From Candidatus Latescibacterota bacterium (GTDB lineage: Bacteria > Latescibacterota > UBA2968 > UBA8231): a stretch of DNA of 15,414 nucleotides. The position numbers were made by a program, and so were the translations under genes. Location: the NCBI GenBank assembly GCA_021295675.1, contig JAGWBY010000039.1:18761-34174 (forward strand), in the 5' to 3' direction. The notes below the pieces were generated by a model. That model searched no databases, was not told the DNA's origin, and was given only the letters and a program-made list of their open reading frames with translations. Of the stretch, positions 7,176-14,893 are shown in pieces. Numbering within the stretch: position 1 is the stretch's first letter; the number at the start of each line of letters is the position of its first letter.

Positions 7176-9515
7176 TTAGTAGATAACAGCGACGGGGCGC
7201 ACAGCCACGTCCTTGCCAGCGGCGGCACCGAGATCAATGTGGCAGAGGTAAAGTCCCGGCGGCACCAGCGCCCCCTCGGCCTCGCGCCCAGACCACGTAT
7301 AGGAGACGACGTCCTCGCCTGCAGCGACCAACTCGGTCACCTCGCGGCCCGCCAAGTCAAATATCCGCACCCGTGGCGTCGCCGTCTCCACCTTGAAGAC
7401 CACGAAGCGAATATGCACTTGGTCGTTGACCCCGTCGCCATTGGGCGTAAGGGTGGCCGGAGTCAACTCTAGATCGCCGATGAGTCGGTCGCTGCCGGTC
7501 AGGTCCGGCAGGAGCACCACATTGGCGCGCCGCGCCACGGCCTCCACGGACTGCCACAGGCCCGGTCGATCTCCATGACCAAGCTCCGCGCTGAAGACCG
7601 TAGCATTGCGCCACAGACGCGCAGTGAAATGAACCTCTAGCGAATCGCCGCCAATGCGCTGGCCCAAGGCCACGAATAGGGAATCGCCCCGCTGCGCGAC
7701 CTCCTCCACGGCGATAGTCTCGCCAGCGAGGACCACCTCCACCGCTCCAGTCTCTAGCCAGCCGCCGGGAGCGACGAGCCGCAGCCGGTCGAAGCCGCTG
7801 TCGTCTTCGGCAACCGTCGGCCACAGCGTATAAGTAAAGCGCGTGTCCTCGTTGGGCTGGGCCTCGCGCGGCCAGACCTGTCCCTTGGCCTCGGTCACCA
7901 ACGCGTCCTCAAACTCAATCGCCAGCGAGCGCAACACGGGCGCAACCCGCGGATCCTCGGTCGAGAGCAGGGCCTCTAGCTGGATGAAGCGGCGCGGGCT
8001 ATCCGACTGGAAGGCTTCGCCTGAAAGCTGATAGACATTGCTCCACGCGCCCCAATCTTCGCCTACGACCAGCGCGGTATCCACCTGCCCGCGCAACACC
8101 TTGGGCGAACTGAGCCACTTCTCTTCAGTTACTACTTCGCCAATCTTGTTGTGATACGTGAACTCCTCGCTGAGCTGCACGCCCGAGCGGGAGCGCAGTT
8201 GCATCCGCGTTCCCACGGGCAAATCCGCATCCCACGACAGGCGCTTTATCGCCTTGGCACGGCCATCGCCGACGATCTCGCCCAAGTCGATAAAGCCCGA
8301 GCGCAGCACCACTTGCGCCGGGTAGCCGGGCGAAAACAGCATCAGTTCGGCCGCGCGCGCGTGCCACTCCTTCGAAGTCAGGAAGCCGTGCCAGAACAGG
8401 TAGCGCACTTTGCGCGGCTTGAACAGGTAGCGATAGTGCCGCTCTGGACTGGTGAAGGGATTTTGCTCGTTGCCGTAGCCCACTAAGCGATCGTAGTCCA
8501 CCTCGCCCGAGGTCGTGCGCCGACCGTCCGAGACCAAGAAGGCGAATCCCGTGCCTCCGTTGCGCACCGAAGAGCCGGAAGCCCCCTCGCCTTGGTTGTT
8601 GAAGTAGAGGAATATCTCGTCAATCCAAAATTGGCCCCCTAGATCCAGCTCCCACCACAGCCCTTCGTTGCGCCAGCCAGAGGTGGCTCGATAGGTAGTG
8701 AACTTGTTGGCATAGGTGTTCATATCGCCGTCAACCAAGCCCTCCACGTCGCGGACGACTAGGCCGGTTGCAAAGGTCCCGCCGCGTTCTAGGACGCCGA
8801 GGCTGAGGTTGTCGCCGACGGCGCTCACCTCGACCTCGGCGAGAGCGGCGTCTGCGCTCTGCTCATCGACGCCGATGCGAATGTACTGAATGACCCGGAA
8901 ACGCGCCGCGTCCTCCAGCATCACATCTAGACCGGTGTCTAGGACCCGCGTGGTATCGTTGCGCCCGCTCAGCCCGATGCGGATTTCGGTCTCTTCGTTG
9001 GGCAAGGTCGTCTGATACACCGATTCGAAGCGGAAGAGGTCCTTGCGGGGGTTGATCGTCGCCCCGGTGGCCACATAGACCGTAAACTGCCGCAAGGGAC
9101 GCGCGCGCGCTTGGTCGGGGAAGCGCAAGCGCAGCTCTTGGGCCAACACCGCCCGCCCAAGATCAATCTCGACTTCCCATTTGGCCAGCGGATCGGCCGG
9201 GTCGGGCTTCCAGAAGGTGTTGTAATCGCCGTCGATGATCTTGAAGGCGTCGCCGGGATTGGAACCGACCCGAAAAATGCCGCCCGGCACGGCTTCTCGC
9301 TCCATTGTATCGTGGAAAAAATCACCCGCGTCGCGCACTGGGTCGATGCCCTTGCGGAACTTGATCAGCTCTAGGTGCCCGGATGGACCAAGCTGCACCA
9401 GTCCCTGCGGCAGTTGCCAAGTCTGCCACTTTTCGGCGCTGTCAAAGGTAAAAACCTCGGCCGCGAGGGGGCGGGCTAACAGGCTGAGAGTCGCACACCA
9501 GAAAAAGATCGCCAT
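7176..9515 (-). CDS. Secreted discoidin-domain protein with C-terminal TPNGDGVND (CHU_C/FlgD-Ig-like) domain, copy B
   Basis: A 779-residue exported protein. Residues 1-19 (MAIFFWCATLSLLARPLAA) form a signal peptide with LAA before the cut. Two F5/8-type C (discoidin-like) modules follow: about 85-232 (GDAFKIIDGDYNTFWKPD... WEVEIDLG) and about 255-430 (VEGLVDGDMNTYAN... WWELDLGG). Such modules usually bind glycans. A middle beta-rich region precedes the last 90 residues, which open with TPNGDGVND and contain RIFDLAGREV and PPGLYLCHI, like the gliding-motility/T9SS-associated or FlgD Ig-like fold. I chose ATG 9515 because GGGAG (9522-9526) lies six bases upstream, directly behind the previous gene's stop, and the signal peptide begins there; a longer frame from 9647 only adds Arg/Ala-rich sequence. 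No catalytic site is recognised. It is a diverged paralogue of the upstream gene and probably binds substrate for the sulfatase operon. Confidence 0.85.
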   Translation of the reverse strand: MAIFFWCATLSLLARPLAAEVFTFDSAEKWQTWQLPQGLVQLGPSGHLELIKFRKGIDPVRDAGDFFHDTMEREAVPGGIFRVGSNPGDAFKIIDGDYNTFWKPDPADPLAKWEVEIDLGRAVLAQELRLRFPDQARARPLRQFTVYVATGATINPRKDLFRFESVYQTTLPNEETEIRIGLSGRNDTTRVLDTGLDVMLEDAARFRVIQYIRIGVDEQSADAALAEVEVSAVGDNLSLGVLERGGTFATGLVVRDVEGLVDGDMNTYANKFTTYRATSGWRNEGLWWELDLGGQFWIDEIFLYFNNQGEGASGSSVRNGGTGFAFLVSDGRRTTSGEVDYDRLVGYGNEQNPFTSPERHYRYLFKPRKVRYLFWHGFLTSKEWHARAAELMLFSPGYPAQVVLRSGFIDLGEIVGDGRAKAIKRLSWDADLPVGTRMQLRSRSGVQLSEEFTYHNKIGEVVTEEKWLSSPKVLRGQVDTALVVGEDWGAWSNVYQLSGEAFQSDSPRRFIQLEALLSTEDPRVAPVLRSLAIEFEDALVTEAKGQVWPREAQPNEDTRFTYTLWPTVAEDDSGFDRLRLVAPGGWLETGAVEVVLAGETIAVEEVAQRGDSLFVALGQRIGGDSLEVHFTARLWRNATVFSAELGHGDRPGLWQSVEAVARRANVVLLPDLTGSDRLIGDLELTPATLTPNGDGVNDQVHIRFVVFKVETATPRVRIFDLAGREVTELVAAGEDVVSYTWSGREAEGALVPPGLYLCHIDLGAAAGKDVAVRPVAVIY
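7421..7448 (-). repeat. Paralogous 28 bp repeat encoding TPNGDGVND, copy in gene B
   Basis: This stretch matches 9781-9808 over 28 bp with one mismatch. It encodes the conserved TPNGDGVND opening of the C-terminal domain. It is coding conservation between paralogues, but strong enough at DNA level to permit recombination between the two genes. Confidence 0.8.
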
Positions 9516-9526
9516 GCGTTGCTCCC

Positions 9527-11521
9527 TTAATAGGCCAAGCCAACAGGCAGAAGCGCACGCCCGCGCTGGGCCTCGGTCACCAGCGCCAGTTCCAATAAGT
9601 ACAAGCCCGGCGGCAAGAGCGCGCCCTGCTCGTCGCGGCCATCCCAAAAGGCCCGCTGCGGACCAGTGCCCTGTACGCCGATTTCTACGTGAGCGCGGCG
9701 GTTGCCCGCCAAGTCGTACACATCGAGTACCACCGGCACGGGCGCGGGCAGCAGGAAGAGCGCGTACTCTAGAGCTAAGCGGTCGTTGACCCCGTCGCCG
9801 TTGGGCGTGACCACCCCGCTCGACAAGCGCACGCGCTGGACGATCTCCGCGGCCGGGTTCGCAGCCCCGAGCACTCGCAGGCTATTGGTGGAGACAGCGG
9901 CGCTGGCATCACCCGGCTCAATCGGCTGTGGCAGGCGGTTCTCGTCCTCGGTCAACACCTCGCCGGTAAAGGTCGTCGCGCGCGCAAAGACTTCCGCGGC
10001 AAAGACCACCCGCAGCGGCTCGTTGGACGCGGCAGTCACTTTGCGCGGCAGCATCACCTCCAAGCTCGCGTCACCTTCGACCACGGCCAGCGGCTCGACG
10101 GCCGCGAGCGGGTCGCCCATTTCCAAGCGCGCAAACTCGGGCGCAATCCCCGTGTGGATCCGCACCCGGTCAAAGCCTCCTTCGGCGGCACTGGCAAACG
10201 AGGCGCGCACGTCGTACACAAACGTCTCCCGCGCCCCCAGTTCGACTTGGACAAAACCCGGAGGAGGCTGCATGTCGGCTGCGCGCGCGACTTCGCCTAC
10301 GATCTGCGCGGCCAAGGGCGGCGAAGTTTCAATCCACAGCGAATCGAGCTCCACCCAGTCGCCAAAAGCCCGGCTTTGCAGGGTGATTTGGAACTGCAAA
10401 TGCGAGCCGTTGCGCAAGTCGAGCCAAGTGCCGGATTCTGTGATGGGGCTAGACCAAAAAGACCAATTCTCGCTGTCGTAGCCAATGGACGCGCGGATGC
10501 CGGGCTGGCGGTCGATTTGCAAAATTCCCTCGGTCTCGGGCTGGCGCAATTCGCCTTCGTAGCGCTCGCGCGTCACCGCAAATTCCTTGCCCGAATCCGT
10601 GTATTCTCGGTAGATGTTGGGATCGCCGTCGCGGCCGGCCCGCACCTCCACCTCCACCCACGCCTCGGCGTCTGGCACAACCACGGCTTCTCCACCGACC
10701 ATCCGCATGGTGCGCGCAGCCCACGCCAAGCGGCCAAAGTTCACTTCGGCCCCCAAGTCGAGAATTTTGCTGCGGTAGATGGCCCGCTTGGGCGCGCCGC
10801 GACCGGTGAGCACAAATTCGGCGATGGTGCCGCGCACTGTATTGCTGTCGGTGGTGCGCTGCTCGTCGAGCACGGATGCTTTGCGCAGGTAGCGCACAAA
10901 GCGCACGTATTGCTGGGGGAACTCGATTTCGACCTCCGGTTCGAAGTTGACCGGCACGTCGGCGATGAGGGTGTTCAAACGGTGATAGCCCTTTTGCGCG
11001 AAGATGTCGCTGGTTTCGGCGGCAATGCTCACCTCAAAGGCCGGCACCGGGTCTTGGTTGAGCGGCACGCCGTCGGAGCGGACTCCCTCGGTCGGCGTGG
11101 CAAACCCAAAGCGCCTAGCCGGCACGGGCACGCCGATGTCTAGGGTCCACCAGCCATCGCGGGCCGTGTTGTACGTGCTCCGCAGCCCATCCACGTAAAG
11201 CGGGCTGTCGTAGTAGGAAGTCTGGTTGACATTGGTTCCGTCGGTGTACCACAGTCGCGGCTGATGCCCGTCGATGTACCCTAGTTCGCGCGGGACGATT
11301 AACTCGGACCAACCCGCAACCGCTAGGAACATGTTGTCGCCATCGGCAAAATACACGGGCCGGATGCCATTCGCGTCGACGGCCATAATGATCCGCGTGG
11401 TGTCCCTGCCGTCCCACGCCAGCCCGGCCCCGCCGATTTGCCACAGCGATATTTGCGCTTCCGCCGAGGAGCACAGGGCAAGCGCGATCAGAGCAACTCT
11501 ATACATCGGTGTGCGTACCAT
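9527..11521 (-). CDS. Secreted discoidin-like protein with C-terminal TPNGDGVND domain, copy A, first gene of operon
   Basis: A 664-residue exported protein. The signal peptide is residues 1-22 (MVRTPMYRVALIALALCSSA then EA before Q). A discoidin-like module spans about 105-240 (YVDGLRSTYNTARDGWWTLDI). A beta-rich region shared with copy B contains paired landmarks: KILDLGAEVNFGRLAW near 252, WSFWSSPITESG near 353, and GGFDRVRI near 449. The last 93 residues begin TPNGDGVND and hold DVYDLAGNRR and PPGLYLLELAL, so the C-terminal domain is the same type as in copy B. The start at 11521 is supported by GGGAGG (11527-11532) five bases upstream; an in-frame ATG at 11548 lacks this and would begin inside a dyad. 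It lies 11 bp before copy B. No enzyme motif was recognised; surface attachment or sorting by the C-terminal domain is inferred. Confidence 0.83.
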   Translation of the reverse strand: MVRTPMYRVALIALALCSSAEAQISLWQIGGAGLAWDGRDTTRIIMAVDANGIRPVYFADGDNMFLAVAGWSELIVPRELGYIDGHQPRLWYTDGTNVNQTSYYDSPLYVDGLRSTYNTARDGWWTLDIGVPVPARRFGFATPTEGVRSDGVPLNQDPVPAFEVSIAAETSDIFAQKGYHRLNTLIADVPVNFEPEVEIEFPQQYVRFVRYLRKASVLDEQRTTDSNTVRGTIAEFVLTGRGAPKRAIYRSKILDLGAEVNFGRLAWAARTMRMVGGEAVVVPDAEAWVEVEVRAGRDGDPNIYREYTDSGKEFAVTRERYEGELRQPETEGILQIDRQPGIRASIGYDSENWSFWSSPITESGTWLDLRNGSHLQFQITLQSRAFGDWVELDSLWIETSPPLAAQIVGEVARAADMQPPPGFVQVELGARETFVYDVRASFASAAEGGFDRVRIHTGIAPEFARLEMGDPLAAVEPLAVVEGDASLEVMLPRKVTAASNEPLRVVFAAEVFARATTFTGEVLTEDENRLPQPIEPGDASAAVSTNSLRVLGAANPAAEIVQRVRLSSGVVTPNGDGVNDRLALEYALFLLPAPVPVVLDVYDLAGNRRAHVEIGVQGTGPQRAFWDGRDEQGALLPPGLYLLELALVTEAQRGRALLPVGLAY
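9781..9808 (-). repeat. Paralogous 28 bp repeat encoding TPNGDGVND, copy in gene A
   Basis: Partner of 7421-7448, differing at one base. Both copies lie on the same strand, 2,360 bp apart, so recombination between them would delete the sequence between and leave a single hybrid gene with an intact frame through the motif. Confidence 0.8.
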
Positions 11522-11533
11522 CACGCCCTCCCG

Positions 11534-11548
11534 TTGAATGGCATTCAA
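11534..11548. promoter_or_regulatory. Candidate operator: 7 bp inverted repeat before operon gene A
   Basis: TTGAATG-G-CATTCAA is a perfect dyad with 7 bp arms around one central base. It lies one base upstream of the GGGAGG ribosome site of gene A, next to an AT-rich TATAAT-like stretch (11549-11554). The one-base centre makes it a better DNA operator than an RNA hairpin. No regulator is visible in the window. Confidence 0.45.
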
Positions 11549-11575
11549 TATAATGCGATGCGCAAGGGCGGGCTA

Positions 11576-11605
11576 TTGACGCGAGCGCGTCCTGCTCCCT
11601 TTATA
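11576..11605 (+). promoter_or_regulatory. Sigma70-like promoter with embedded dyad, upstream of DUF1080 gene
   Basis: A -35-like TTGACG (11576-11581) and a -10-like TTTATA (11600-11605) are separated by 18 bp. The -35 end and first part of the spacer form a perfect dyad, GACGCG-AG-CGCGTC (11578-11591), so a protein bound there would block RNA polymerase. The DUF1080 start follows 37 bases after the -10. Confidence 0.4.
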
Positions 11606-11642
11606 TCCCAACCTATCTCACCCCAACAAGGAGCTTTTCCAC

Positions 11643-12352
11643 ATGGGCAAATCAGGGTACGACGATACCCCCATGCTACCCAACTCTCCCTATTGCGTCC
11701 ACGATCACCGGCGGCCCGCCCCGGCAGTGGTGACGCCCGGCAGCGACAACAGCCCCCCCTCAGACGCGGTCGTCCTCTTCGACGGGACCAGCCTCGACGG
11801 CTGGCCGACGCCCCTTGGCAAGTGGCCGACGGATACATGGAGGTCGCGCCCCGTTCCGGTGACATTGTGAGCACGGCGCGCTTTGGCGACGTCCAGTACC
11901 ATCTCGAATTCGCCTGCCCCAGCGAGGTCAAAGGCGAGAGCCAAGGGCGCGGCAACAGCGGCGTCTTCCTCATGAGCCTATACGAGATCCAAGTCCTCGA
12001 CGGGTACGACAATCCCACGTACGCCGACGGCACCACGGCCGCGGTCTATGGCGAGTACCCGCCCCTAGTCAACGCCTGTCGCCCGCCCGGCGAATGGCAA
12101 ACCTACGACATTTTCTGGACGGCCCCGCGCTTCAACGGTGCCGAGTTGGTCAGCCCGGCCTATCTGACCTTGGTGCACAACGGCGTCTTGGTCCACCACC
12201 ACGTCGAGGTCTTAGGCCCCACGGGCCATCGCGGCGTCTATCGCTACGAAGTGCATCCCCCCACCGGCCCGCTCCGCTTGCAAGATCACGGCGATCTAGT
12301 GCGCTATCGCAATATCTGGGCGCGGCCTGTAAAGGGATACGACGAAGGCTGA
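11643..12352 (+). pseudogene. DUF1080 / 3-keto-disaccharide hydrolase family protein, interrupted by a frameshift
   Basis: Concanavalin/laminin-G-like fold family (PF06439) whose members include hydrolases of 3-keto-glycosides. The first frame, from ATG 11643 with AAGGAG at 11628-11633, gives GYDDTPMLPNSPYCVHD, then AVVLFDGTSLDGW, a hallmark of the family N-terminus. After that it turns to nonsense and stops at about 11868-11870. The next frame resumes the family sequence with APWQVADGYMEVAP, EVKGESQGRGNSGVFLM, YEIQVLDGYDNPTYADG, YPPLVNACRPPGEWQTYDI and GPLRLQDHG, ending at 12352. The span of 710 bases is one short of whole codons. The break lies near 11800-11815, and only about four residues separate the two tryptophans where I expect more in relatives, so a somewhat larger deletion is possible. 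No signal peptide is seen. It is divergent from the sulfatase operon. Whether the break is real or an assembly error is open. Confidence 0.85.
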
Positions 12353-12372
12353 AGGCTGGCTGCACGGGAAAG

Positions 12373-12408
12373 ACAAAGGGCTGCGAGTGTAATCTCGCAG
12401 CCCTTTGT
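12373..12408 (+). terminator. Strong 15 bp hairpin downstream of DUF1080 gene
   Basis: ACAAAGGGCTGCGAG pairs perfectly with CTCGCAGCCCTTTGT around the six-base loop TGTAAT, 21 bp after the DUF1080 stop. The position and GC-rich stem fit an intrinsic terminator. The tail has only TTTGTGGTGT and lacks a long T run, so it may act with Rho or as an RNA-stabilising 3' end. Confidence 0.7.
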
Positions 12409-12545
12409 GGTGTACATTCGACCGTATTGGCCGTGGTAAAAGCCAACAGGGCTTACTTCACAACAGCCTTATCACCCCGCTTTGGCCATCGACTTCGATC
12501 AACTGTCCAGTTTTAATTTTTTCGTACAAACACATGCCCCACTCA

Positions 12546-12572
12546 CTCGTCTCCTGTACGAAGGGAGACGAG
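12546..12572 (+). promoter_or_regulatory. Inverted repeat that would sequester the ribosome binding site of the MFS-DUF5916 gene
   Basis: CTCGTCTCC (12546-12554) and GGAGACGAG (12564-12572) are perfect complements around the nine-base loop TGTACGAAG. The right arm contains most of the Shine-Dalgarno GGGAG (12563-12567), and the ATG at 12577 follows four bases after the stem. In mRNA the stem would hide the ribosome site, a classic arrangement for translational control. The rest of the 224 bp gap (12353-12576) holds the terminator hairpin and a T-rich stretch at 12511-12522, with no clear promoter. Confidence 0.55.
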
Positions 12573-12576
12573 ATAT

Positions 12577-14865
12577 ATGCATCGCACAACGGCCTATGTG
12601 GGTCATTTCCTCACGCGCTTTGAGAGAAATGTCAAGCTGTATATGGCCTGTGCCGCCCTGATCGGGTTTTCGGCGTTCGGCATCTACAGCGTCCTGTTCA
12701 ATCTCTATCTGCTGAGGATGGATTATGACGTCAGCTTGATCGGTCATTTCAACGCCGTAGGCTTGCTGAGCTTTGCCCTTTTCAGCCCGATAGCCGGCAA
12801 CTGGGCGCGCAGGGCCGGGTACCGGCGCACTCTGGTGGGGGGCATGTCTCTCATGGTCATGGGGTATCTGCTGGCGTTTCCACTAAGTGTATTCGCGGGT
12901 GCGGACAAAACAGCGGAGGCTACGAGGACCGATACTGCGCCGGTTGTCGACGGGCATTTGAGCGATCATTGCTGGGACCTGGCACTGCCCACCACCGATT
13001 TCATCCTGCTGGACCCGGTCGAGGGCGCTCCGGCGGCCAATCAGACCGTCGTGAAAATCCTCTACACTGCGGATCAGCTATACATCGGCCTGTTCATGGC
13101 CGATTCTAACGCCGAGAATATCGACGCGCGGGTGGTCCCTCGGGACGGTCGCTTCGCTCCGCGAGATCTAATCGGCATATTGCTCGACACCCAGCACGAC
13201 CATCGCAACGCCTACGGATTCTACAAGCACGATTTCCAGATGACCGACGACGGCGCGAAAGGGTACGGGGGCAACAACAAGGGTTGGGATGGAGTCTGGC
13301 GGGCAGAGGCTGCGGTTTTAGACAGTGGTTGGTCCGCCGAAGTAGCCATCGCCTTTTCCACGTTGTCCTTTGCAGCCGGGGACGACATGGTATGGGGGTT
13401 TAACTTGGAGCGTCTATCGATCACGGGGAGGGAGCGCAGCCACTGGGCCGCTATCTATCAGGAGGACGGCTCCGTTCTGAGGGTTTCGAAAGCCGGTCAC
13501 TTGGTCGGATTGCGGGGAATAGACCCTGGGCTGCGTCTCGAACTACTTCCCTATGCCGCGTCCGGCGTCGATAGGACGCACGCCGATTGGCGGGGAGAGA
13601 CGGCCGGCGCGGGCTTAGACGTGAAATACGGCGTCGCCGCGAATGCGACTTTGGACATAACCGTGAATCCAGACTTCGCACAAATCGAAGCCGACGAGGA
13701 GGAGATAAACCTGTCTCGCTTTCCCCTTTTACTAAAGGAAAGGCGTCCGTTCTTCGTCGAAAACGCGGACTTCCTCGGCAAACACGGGTTGTTCTACAGC
13801 CGACGGATCGCCGATCCAGATTTCGGCGCTAAGTTTATCGGCAAAGCCGGGGAATACACGCTCGGCATTCTGACGGCGCAAGACCGAGGCGAAGCCGGTG
13901 CAAGACCGAGATTCGGCGTCCTAAAGCTACAGAGGGAAGTATTCCACAATTCGACCGTAGGCGCGCTAGTGGAAGGCATCTGGGATAGCGGGATGATACT
14001 GCAACAGATTGCGGGGTTGGATTCCCGAGTGGAATGGGACGACCGCTACGTCATTAATGCCTATGCCGCCAGAAGTGCCGAACAAGGCAGCAGCGGGTAT
14101 ATCTCCGGTGCCGATATGAGCTATCGGCACGGGAATTTCGCAGGGGGCGTCAATTACAGGTCGATAGAATCCACTTTCAGCGCCGACAGACTCGGGTTTA
14201 TCGAGCGCGACCCCGGAATCGCGTCGCAGTCCGTGGAGTTTTCGGCCGACTGGCGTCCGCGGATGAGACGCCTCGGCAAGTTGAATCTCGGACAAGCTAT
14301 GTTCATAGAGCAGCGCTCGGTCGAAGATGGCTGGAGTTGGGAATGGACGACTGCTGATGTATGGCTCTACACTTGGGACGATTCTTTCGTTTGGCCTTGG
14401 CAGGGAATCTGGTACAGAGGACAGACACTCGAAATGGGGTTTGATACGGGCGACGGCAGAAAGTGGAAGCTGGACATCGGCGCGGGACTGCAAGACAGGT
14501 TTGACTTCGCCGACGCTTATTTCGGCACGGCGAGAAGCGCCAGCGGCACACTCGAACTCAAGCCGTCCGCATCGCTGACGATCGAAGGCAGTTGGTCGAG
14601 CGTCTGGGAATACCTGCCGGGCGGCACGCTCGACGAGCGCAAGACGATCTGGCGGGGACGGGCGACCTACTTTGCCACCAAGCGCCTCTTTCTACGCGGA
14701 TTCGCACAAGACGCTGGCTATCTACATGAGCGCGACATCAACTTGCTCGCCAGCTATGAGATCGCGCCAAAAAGCCGGGTTTATCTGGCCTACAACTTAG
14801 GCGACACTGCCGCAGAGAGAGCGGAAAAGCTCCGCTTCAAGGTGGCGTATCTGCTGTCCTACTGA
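12577..14865 (+). CDS. Fusion of an MFS transporter N-terminus with a DUF5916 (CBM9-like) outer-membrane beta-barrel protein
   Basis: One uninterrupted 762-residue frame joins two families. Residues 1-106 look like the start of a major facilitator: helices near 21-46, 52-75 and 85-106, with a motif-A-like loop GNWARRAGYRRT (74-85, usual acid replaced by A77). From about residue 108 it becomes a complete DUF5916 protein: a CBM9-like domain (TAPVVDGHLSDHCWDLA at 120-136, DPVEGAPAANQTVVKILY at 146-163, to about 285), then a long beta-barrel ending KVAYLLSY, a typical outer-membrane C-terminus with a terminal aromatic. Helix three runs in to out, so the barrel part would face the periplasm. VFA-GAD at 105-110 could be a signal-peptidase site, so helix three, preceded by ARRAGYRR, may replace the missing signal peptide. 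Start has GGGAG upstream inside a hairpin. It may be a real recombination product or an assembly join. Function is unknown. Confidence 0.75.
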   Translation: MHRTTAYVGHFLTRFERNVKLYMACAALIGFSAFGIYSVLFNLYLLRMDYDVSLIGHFNAVGLLSFALFSPIAGNWARRAGYRRTLVGGMSLMVMGYLLAFPLSVFAGADKTAEATRTDTAPVVDGHLSDHCWDLALPTTDFILLDPVEGAPAANQTVVKILYTADQLYIGLFMADSNAENIDARVVPRDGRFAPRDLIGILLDTQHDHRNAYGFYKHDFQMTDDGAKGYGGNNKGWDGVWRAEAAVLDSGWSAEVAIAFSTLSFAAGDDMVWGFNLERLSITGRERSHWAAIYQEDGSVLRVSKAGHLVGLRGIDPGLRLELLPYAASGVDRTHADWRGETAGAGLDVKYGVAANATLDITVNPDFAQIEADEEEINLSRFPLLLKERRPFFVENADFLGKHGLFYSRRIADPDFGAKFIGKAGEYTLGILTAQDRGEAGARPRFGVLKLQREVFHNSTVGALVEGIWDSGMILQQIAGLDSRVEWDDRYVINAYAARSAEQGSSGYISGADMSYRHGNFAGGVNYRSIESTFSADRLGFIERDPGIASQSVEFSADWRPRMRRLGKLNLGQAMFIEQRSVEDGWSWEWTTADVWLYTWDDSFVWPWQGIWYRGQTLEMGFDTGDGRKWKLDIGAGLQDRFDFADAYFGTARSASGTLELKPSASLTIEGSWSSVWEYLPGGTLDERKTIWRGRATYFATKRLFLRGFAQDAGYLHERDINLLASYEIAPKSRVYLAYNLGDTAAERAEKLRFKVAYLLSY

Positions 14866-14893
14866 GCGGTGCGAGAATGGATGCAAAGGCAAC

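Noticed and set aside
9516..9647. 44-residue extension of TPNGDGVND protein B
   Set aside because: It overlaps gene A, is Arg/Ala-rich, and the internal ATG 9515 has both a ribosome site and a clean signal peptide.
10154..11143. Long plus-strand frame of 329 residues, and a 259-residue one at 9702-10481
   Set aside because: Both are antisense to gene A, with low-complexity Arg/Ala/His-rich products and no motifs; they arise from GC-rich codon use on the real strand.
11438..11800. Upstream extension of the second DUF1080 frame starting inside gene A
   Set aside because: Its product is Arg/Pro-rich nonsense until about 11805; the true N-terminus is in the frame beginning at 11643.
12405..12623. 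72-residue plus-strand frame between the hairpin and the fusion gene
   Set aside because: It starts inside the terminator stem, lacks a ribosome site and runs out of frame into the fusion gene.
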